Of a DNA stretch of 6,382 nucleotides, positions 1-4,055 are shown piece after piece; the stretch's first letter is position 1; every line of letters begins with the position of its first letter. The notes below the pieces were generated by a model, which did no database searches, was not told where the DNA came from, and saw only the letters and a program-made list of their open reading frames with translations. Location: positions 1 to 6,382 of the forward strand of contig JASHUV010000136.1 of NCBI GenBank assembly GCA_030039825.1, given 5' to 3'. This stretch comes from Thermoplasmata archaeon. Its GTDB lineage: Archaea > Thermoplasmatota > Thermoplasmata > Lutacidiplasmatales > UBA184. The position numbers were made by a program, and so were the translations under genes.

Positions 1-336
1 GCCGGGGAGTACATCGTGACGGTGCGGGTCGTCGACACGGCGAACCTCACCGCGTCCGACTTCCTCACCCTCGTGGTGACGAACGCGACGGCCGCCAGCG
101 TGGCGCCGGCCGCGTCGTCCCCCTCCTCCGTGCTCCCCGCCCTCATCTCCCTCGCGGGTTACCTCGCGATCGGCGCCACGGCCCTCGTGTTCGGGGGCCT
201 CCTCGTCTGGCGGTGGCCGAAGGGGGCCTACGCGCCGGAGTCCTCGTCCGAGGAGCCCGAGGAGCCTCCGGTCTGGGAGCTCGCGGGCCGGTCGTCCGGT
301 GCCGCCCGTCTCGCCGGCGCGCGCGTGATCGGATAG
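1..336 (+). CDS. C-terminal fragment of a membrane-anchored surface protein with PKD-like domain (5' end outside window)
   Basis: The frame is open from the first base to a TAG at 334-336, giving 111 visible residues; the real start lies to the left. Residues 1-29 read AGEYIVTVRVVD followed by NLTASDFLTLVV. This is the 'G-x-Y-x-V-T-V-x-V-x-D ... T-L-x-V' ending of a PKD/Ig-like beta-sandwich, typical of extracellular archaeal proteins. A short Ala/Ser/Pro linker follows, then a strongly hydrophobic segment at about residues 45-70 (nt 133-213) ending in WRWPK, which fits a C-terminal membrane anchor with a positive inner flank. The tail is first acidic (SSSEEPEEPP) and then Gly/Ala/Arg-rich. 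Its last 109 bases are also coding on the opposite strand for the neighbouring propeller protein. Inferred role: outward-facing envelope protein with a single C-terminal anchor. Ligand or catalytic domains, if any, would be upstream and cannot be judged. Confidence 0.8.
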   Translation, partial: AGEYIVTVRVVDTANLTASDFLTLVVTNATAASVAPAASSPSSVLPALISLAGYLAIGATALVFGGLLVWRWPKGAYAPESSSEEPEEPPVWELAGRSSGAARLAGARVIG

Positions 337-3065
337 GGCGTCGCCGGGGTTCGACCCGGTCCCGTACGAGGCCGTGATCCCCGGGAGGGGGGTCGGTCGC
401 GAGCCTGCCATCCCGCCGCCGCGAGGAGGAGCACGCCGAGACCCGTCAGGCCGATCAGCAGGGCGACCTCCCAGGCCGCGACCGACGGCGGGGGCGGGGA
501 GGGCAGCGCCGTGAAGTTGAGGACGACGGCCGCCGGCGCGGCTCCCTCGACCGCGAGGCCGCCGTCCGACGGCGTCACGCGGTAGCCACCGACCGCCGGG
601 ACGCTGAAGGCGTAGCTTCCGTTCGGCTCCGGCAGGGTGAGCGCGTCGCCGCTCGCCGGCTCGAGAGTGCCCTCGAAGCGGACGCTCCAACCGACGCCCA
701 GCGGGAGACCGCGGGCGACGAACGTGACCGGGTAGGTCGTGACGTTCGTCGCGGTCGGCGTGAACTGGATCTCCACGGGGCTCGGATCCGCCCCGACGAC
801 CCCGACGTAGCCGGAGGAAGGGGCGGCGTCAAACCCGGCGGGCGCCCCGATCGTGAACAGGTAGGTCCCGTTGCCCACCTCGAAGGCGATCTCGCTCGCG
901 TTCAGCTCCTGCTGGGTCGCATTGAGCGTGACGGTCCACGGACGTCCCGAGGGCAGTCCGTCCTCCACGAACCCGACCGTGTACTCCGCCACCTCGAGCC
1001 CCCCCGCCGGGATGATCGAGACCGTTCCGGACCCCTCGTTCACGACATCGACGGCCCCGGTCACCGGATCGACGACGAGGGCGAGCGGCACGCTCCCGAC
1101 CGCGACGGTGGCGACGGCGGAGCTCGTCGCGGTCGACACGACCGCGACTTCGTCGGATCCGGCGTCGGCGACCAGGATCTCGCCGACGGACGGATCGCTC
1201 ACGAGACCGGCCGGGCTCGGCCCGACCGGCACCGTGGCGACCACGGTGTCGGTGACGTCGGAGAGGACGGACAGGGAGTTCCCGACCGCGTTCGCGACGA
1301 CGATGTTCCCGCTCGCCGGGTCGTAGGCGGCCGCGTCCGGGTAGTCGCCGACCGGGACGGTCGCGACGATCGTCTCGGTGGCGGCCGAAAGGACCGTCAC
1401 GTTGTCGCTCCCTCCGTCCGCGACGAAGACCTCGCCGAGCCGCGGATCGTAGGCGATCCCCGCCGGGGTCCCGCCGACCGTGAGGTTCGCGACGACCCGC
1501 TCCGCGGCGAGGTCGACGATCGAGACCACCCCGGCGCCGCCCGCGGGGTCGACGGCGGCGTCGACCTCCCCCCGGGAGGGATCGAACGCGAGCGCCTCGG
1601 GAGGGCCGGGCAGGGCGAGACGCTCCACGGGGGCGGCGCCGGAGAGGCTCACGAGGTCGACCGTTCCGCCCGGCGGGTCATCGATCCCGACGGCGAGCAG
1701 GCCGAGCGTCGGATCGAGGGCGACGGAGGTCAACGTCACGCCCTCGGGGTTCCCGACGGCGAGCGGGATCGACCCGATCACGGCGCCGGAAAGGGCCGAG
1801 AGGATGCTCACGTTCTGGCTGAGCGCGTTCGCGACGTAGATCTCGCCGGTCGAGGCGTCCGCGGCGATCGCGACGGGGAAGATGCCGTTGACCCACGTCG
1901 CGGCCACGGAGAGCGCCGCCACGTCGAGCACGCTCACGTTGTCCGAGTAGGCGTTCGCGACGGCCACGAGCCCGAGCGCGGCGTCGTCGGCGAGACCGTC
2001 CGGCGACCCCCCGACCGGCAGCGCGCCCAGGACCGTCGTGCTGTTCGCCGCGATCACGCTGACCGTGCCGTTCGAGGCCTGCGCGACGAGAAGGCGCTCG
2101 GTGAGGTCGTCGTAGACGATCGCGTCCGGGTCGCCGGCGAGCGGTACGGTCAGGACCCGGTTCGGCGAGGAGAGGCCGACGAACGACACGGCGCCCGACG
2201 CGCCGTCGGCGACGGCCCACTCCTCGGGCGACGCGTCGTACGCGACGGCGACGGGGCCTGGCCCCACGAAGACGGACCCGTCGTTCGCGCCCGTGGCGGC
2301 GTCGAGGAAGGTGAGGTTGCTCGACGCATAGTTGGCGACGGCGACCTCGTCCGCCGCCGGGGCGAAGGCGATCCCGAGCGGATCGGCGCCGACCGGGATG
2401 TTCAGGAGGGAGCGCCCGCTCGAGGCGGAGAGGACCGTGACGGCGTCGGCCCCCGCGTCGGCGACGTAGACATAGCCGTCGAGGGGATCGTCGACGAGCG
2501 CGACCGGCGCCGTCCCGACGCCCGTCGTCCCGACGATCTCGTCCGTCTGGTCCGAGATGAACGTGACCGAGTTCGAGCCCTTGTCGGCGACGAGGACGTC
2601 GCCGGAGACGGCGTCGTACGCGACGGCGACCGGGTCCTCACCGACGGGGATCGACGCGATCATCTCCCCGCTCGGGAGGAAGGCCGCGACGGAGTTCGAG
2701 AGCGAGTCGGCGACGTAGTAACGGTCCGTACCGGGGTCGTAGGCGACGCCGGCCGGCCCCTGCGGGTTCGCGGGAACGACGTTGCCGGTGAACTCCTCGC
2801 CGTCGCGGAGAAGGATCGTCGATCCCGTCTCCGGGAGGGCGGCCGCCGCGAGGGGGCGCGCCGCGGTTCTCGGGGCGACGGGCGAGGCGGGACCCCCGGC
2901 TGCCGCCGCGAACGGACCGGAGACCCGCGAGGGCGTCGCCGGTCCGGAGCGGGACGGGGCACCGACCGCACCCGCGACGAGGAGGAGGGCGACGAGCGCG
3001 AGGACCACACCGGGTCCGGGCCGGTTCGAGCCCGCCCGGACCGGGGCGGGGTCGTGCCCTCTCAC
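228..3065 (-). CDS. Secreted, membrane-anchored YVTN beta-propeller protein with two ESGLP domains
   Basis: I start this gene at GTG 3065-3063 (945 aa), because GGAGG (CCTCC on the + strand, 3072-3076) lies 6 nt upstream and a signal peptide follows at once. An in-frame GTG at 3143 would add 26 Arg/Pro-rich residues and has no Shine-Dalgarno sequence. Layout in the 945-aa numbering: signal peptide with hydrophobic core VVLALVALLLVAGAVGA at about 19-35; Ala/Pro/Ser/Thr-rich linker to about 80; about 14 propeller blades at 104-686, mostly 42 residues each, beginning with Pro and carrying the pattern 'P-x-x-x-x-x-D-P-x-x-G-x-V-x-V-A-(D/N) ... V-x-V-(I/L) ... V-x-x-(I/V)-P-V-G'; two ESGLP domains at 695-771 (FVEDGLPSGRPWTV) and 776-853 (FVARGLPLGVGWSV); PSPPPP linker; membrane helix at about 864-884; and an Arg/Pro/Ser-rich tail of about 60 residues. 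I count 13 N-x-S/T sequons, all outside the tail. YVTN propellers usually serve binding or adhesion; I infer a cell-surface scaffold or receptor. The blades resemble NHL/lactonase-type propellers, but no catalytic residues are evident. Confidence 0.88.
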   Translation of the reverse strand: MRGHDPAPVRAGSNRPGPGVVLALVALLLVAGAVGAPSRSGPATPSRVSGPFAAAAGGPASPVAPRTAARPLAAAALPETGSTILLRDGEEFTGNVVPANPQGPAGVAYDPGTDRYYVADSLSNSVAAFLPSGEMIASIPVGEDPVAVAYDAVSGDVLVADKGSNSVTFISDQTDEIVGTTGVGTAPVALVDDPLDGYVYVADAGADAVTVLSASSGRSLLNIPVGADPLGIAFAPAADEVAVANYASSNLTFLDAATGANDGSVFVGPGPVAVAYDASPEEWAVADGASGAVSFVGLSSPNRVLTVPLAGDPDAIVYDDLTERLLVAQASNGTVSVIAANSTTVLGALPVGGSPDGLADDAALGLVAVANAYSDNVSVLDVAALSVAATWVNGIFPVAIAADASTGEIYVANALSQNVSILSALSGAVIGSIPLAVGNPEGVTLTSVALDPTLGLLAVGIDDPPGGTVDLVSLSGAAPVERLALPGPPEALAFDPSRGEVDAAVDPAGGAGVVSIVDLAAERVVANLTVGGTPAGIAYDPRLGEVFVADGGSDNVTVLSAATETIVATVPVGDYPDAAAYDPASGNIVVANAVGNSLSVLSDVTDTVVATVPVGPSPAGLVSDPSVGEILVADAGSDEVAVVSTATSSAVATVAVGSVPLALVVDPVTGAVDVVNEGSGTVSIIPAGGLEVAEYTVGFVEDGLPSGRPWTVTLNATQQELNASEIAFEVGNGTYLFTIGAPAGFDAAPSSGYVGVVGADPSPVEIQFTPTATNVTTYPVTFVARGLPLGVGWSVRFEGTLEPASGDALTLPEPNGSYAFSVPAVGGYRVTPSDGGLAVEGAAPAAVVLNFTALPSPPPPSVAAWEVALLIGLTGLGVLLLAAAGWQARDRPPSRGSRPRTGPGRTPATPYPITRAPARRAAPDDRPASSQTGGSSGSSDEDSGA
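414..476 (-). other. C-terminal transmembrane helix of the first propeller protein
   Basis: About 21 hydrophobic residues (WEVALLIGLTGLGVLLLAAA) follow a PSPPPP hinge and precede an Arg-rich tail (QARDRPPSRGSRPR). Together with the N-terminal signal peptide this predicts a type I topology with the propeller outside. The basic tail is the expected inner flank but is unusually long, at about 60 residues, and low in complexity. Confidence 0.8.
507..983 (-). repeat. Two ESGLP-type extracellular domains of the first propeller protein
   Basis: The two units of about 77 residues are at nt 983-753 and 740-507. Each starts with the signature 'V-x-F-x-x-x-G-L-P-x-G-x-x-W-(T/S)-V', continues through a small charged turn (LNATQQELNAS; FEGTLEPASG), then 'x-G-N-G-T-Y-x-F' or 'P-N-G-S-Y-A-F', then a G-(F/Y)-x-x-x-P-S-x-G hairpin, and closes with a hydrophobic strand (EIQFTP; VVLNFTA). 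The shape suggests a small all-beta sandwich. I know this unit as a recurrent module in Thermoplasmatota surface proteins, where it probably acts as a stalk between the head domain and the membrane; that role is inference. Confidence 0.75.
1008..2756 (-). repeat. Tandem array of about 14 propeller-blade repeats (period about 126 bp)
   Basis: Reading down the minus strand, blades begin at a conserved Pro near nt 2756, 2633, 2507, 2381, 2255, 2129, 2003, 1877, 1748, 1601, 1466, 1340, 1214 and 1088. Lengths in residues are 41, then six of 42, then 43, 49, 45, then three of 42, and a last unit of 27. Blades 9 and 10 are the irregular ones: blade 9 has an extra stretch around GVTLTSVALDP and blade 10 has AAVDPAGGAG where the others read VAD/VAN. 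The last unit ends after GTVSII and lacks the outer strand that reads 'VVATVPVG' in its neighbours. Fourteen units fit two seven-bladed rings, or less likely one large ring. Known of the family: YVTN blades are about 40 residues and form closed rings. Confidence 0.82.
2961..3011 (-). other. Signal peptide hydrophobic core of the first propeller protein
   Basis: Downstream of the GTG at 3065, about 18 residues containing three Arg and ending NRPGPG precede the core VVLALVALLLVAGAVGA and a plausible Ala cleavage site before PSRSG. This is Sec-type geometry. It is one reason for preferring the 3065 start, because the longer frame would put 44 mostly Arg/Pro/Gly residues before the core. Confidence 0.72.
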
Positions 3066-3071
3066 CGGGCG

Positions 3072-3076
3072 CCTCC
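3072..3076 (-). promoter_or_regulatory. Shine-Dalgarno site deciding the start of the first propeller gene
   Basis: The minus strand reads GGAGG, then six bases (CGCCCG), then GTG at 3065-3063. Match and spacing are near-ideal for archaeal and bacterial ribosomes. The alternative GTG at 3143 is preceded by GGCTCCCTT, which has no such match. Confidence 0.6.
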
Positions 3077-3090
3077 GCGCCGCGCGCCCA

Positions 3091-3109
3091 CCCCGAGGGG
3101 CCCTCGGGG
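3091..3109. promoter_or_regulatory. Perfect 19-base inverted repeat in the divergent intergenic region (candidate operator)
   Basis: CCCCGAGGG, one central G, then CCCTCGGGG: nine-base arms that pair perfectly, with symmetry ending at both outer bases. It lies in the 168-bp gap between the divergent starts at 3065 (-) and 3234 (+), 15 bases from the Shine-Dalgarno sequence of the minus gene. A one-base centre favours a dimeric protein-binding site over an RNA hairpin with a real loop. GC-rich background raises the chance of accidental palindromes, so function is only a suggestion. Confidence 0.35.
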
Positions 3110-3164
3110 GATCTCGGTCGGGCGGGGGGTCGGGTCCGAGCACAAGGGAGCCGGGGGCGAGGGG

Positions 3165-3173
3165 CTATGTCTA
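3165..3173. promoter_or_regulatory. Possible TATA-like element in the divergent gap
   Basis: CTATGTCTA is the least GC-rich stretch between the two divergent genes. Read on the + strand, the usual archaeal spacing (about 26 bases) would place a transcript start near 3195, about 40 bases before the hydrolase ATG. Read on the minus strand (TAGACATAG), it would place a start near 3143. It is a weak match to an archaeal TATA box, and I saw no clear purine-rich BRE. Treat it as a position to test. Confidence 0.25.
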
Positions 3174-3196
3174 CCTCACGTTGACGGGTCGACGGT

Positions 3197-3214
3197 GGGC
3201 CGGTCGCTCGGCCC
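3197..3214 (+). promoter_or_regulatory. Small inverted repeat in the leader of the hydrolase gene
   Basis: GGGCCG, a six-base loop (GTCGCT), then CGGCCC. The six-base all-GC stem would end nine bases before the AAGGAG ribosome-binding site at 3224-3229. It could modulate translation, but stems of this size are common by chance at this base composition. Confidence 0.2.
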
Positions 3215-3223
3215 GGTCGAGGG

Positions 3224-3229
3224 AAGGAG
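3224..3229 (+). promoter_or_regulatory. Ribosome-binding site of the hydrolase gene
   Basis: AAGGAG lies four bases before ATG 3234-3236. It selects this start from a frame that is open upstream to 3054: the upstream 60 codons are Arg/Gly/Pro-rich, unlike the enzyme family, and overlap the control region and start of the divergent gene. Confidence 0.65.
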
Positions 3230-3233
3230 ATCC

Positions 3234-4055
3234 ATGGCGGTCCGCGGAGAGACGACGAGGGTAGGGGCCCCGAGCCGGGAGATCGACGCGTACTGGGCCG
3301 TTCCGGACGCTCCGGCGGGGCGCAAGCCGGGCGTGATCGTCATCCACGAGATCTTCGGCGTCGACGAGCACATGCGCGACGTCGCCCGGCGGTTCGCCGG
3401 GGAGGGGTTCGTCGCCGTCGCCCCGGACCTGTTCACGGTCGAGATGAGGGAGCTCCTGACCCCGGCGAACATCGCCCTCGCGATGAGGTCGTTCGCGACG
3501 GCCCCGCCGGAGCTCCGGAGGGACCCGAGCCGGTTCGCCGCGTTCGCCGCCTCCCAGCCGGAGGAGATTCGGCCGGTCCTGTCGGCGTTCGGCCGCGTCA
3601 CGAGCCCCGCGGTCCAGGCCGGCTTCGCCGAGGAGCTCCTCGCCGTGGCCCGCGCCCTGAGGGCCCGGCCCGACGTCGACCCCCGTCGGATCGCCTCCGT
3701 CGGCTTCTGCTTCGGCGGCGCGATGTCGGCGCGGCTCGCCACGGTCGATCCCGGGCTCGCCGCCGCCGTCATCTTCTATGGGCAGAATCCACCGCTCCAG
3801 GACGTGCCGAGGATCCGCGCCCGCTTGCTCGGCCTCTACGGGAGCGAGGATCCCGGCCTCACGGGGACGGTCCCCGAGCTCGCCGAGGCGATGGCCGCCG
3901 CCGGGAAGAGCTTCACCTCGCACATCTACCCGGGAGCCCGTCACGCCTTCTTCAACGACACCCGCCCGACCTACCACGAGGCGAGCGCCCGGGACGCGTG
4001 GCCGAGGGTCCTCGGATTCCTCGCCGCGGCCCCCGCCGGGGCCGCTACGGGGTGA
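3234..4055 (+). CDS. Dienelactone hydrolase family protein (alpha/beta hydrolase)
   Basis: The 273-aa protein has no signal peptide or membrane segment and is probably cytoplasmic. Family marks: VIVIHEIFGVDEHMRDVARR at 34-53 with Glu39, GFVAVAPDLF at 58-67, nucleophile elbow GFCFGG with Cys159, Asp206 in GLYGSEDPGLT, and His237 in YPGARHAFFNDTRPTY, followed by the usual 'A-x-D-A-W-x-R-V-L-x-F' ending. Spacings Cys-Asp 47 and Asp-His 31 match the classical Pseudomonas enzyme (Cys123, Asp171, His202, Glu36), but Glu-Cys is 120 instead of 87. The extra residues fall at about 68-130 and look helical (ELLTPANIALAMRSFAT ... EEIRPVLSAFG). The position equivalent to substrate-binding Arg206 is Asn241, so dienelactone itself may not be the substrate. 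The family hydrolyses lactone or ester bonds through a Cys nucleophile. The ATG is supported by AAGGAG. The 3' end overlaps the convergent surface-protein gene by 11 bp. The true substrate is unknown. Confidence 0.92.
   Translation: MAVRGETTRVGAPSREIDAYWAVPDAPAGRKPGVIVIHEIFGVDEHMRDVARRFAGEGFVAVAPDLFTVEMRELLTPANIALAMRSFATAPPELRRDPSRFAAFAASQPEEIRPVLSAFGRVTSPAVQAGFAEELLAVARALRARPDVDPRRIASVGFCFGGAMSARLATVDPGLAAAVIFYGQNPPLQDVPRIRARLLGLYGSEDPGLTGTVPELAEAMAAAGKSFTSHIYPGARHAFFNDTRPTYHEASARDAWPRVLGFLAAAPAGAATG

Noticed and set aside
228..414. Frameshift explaining the odd basic tail of the first propeller protein
   Set aside because: I read the other two minus-strand frames through this stretch and neither gives an early stop or an acidic tail like those of the neighbours, so no single indel restores an obvious ending. 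Kept only as a question under the overlap finding.
871..1839. Plus-strand open frames inside the first propeller gene
   Set aside because: They are Thr/Ser/Ala-rich shadows of the blade repeats on the opposite strand, with no domains and no ribosome-binding sites of note.
3066..3143. 26-residue N-terminal extension of the first propeller protein (start at GTG 3143)
   Set aside because: It has no Shine-Dalgarno sequence, an Arg/Pro/Gly composition, and would bury the signal peptide; GTG 3065 has GGAGG at 6 nt. A leaderless start at 3143 is not fully excluded, because a weak TATA-like site sits about 26 bases upstream of it.
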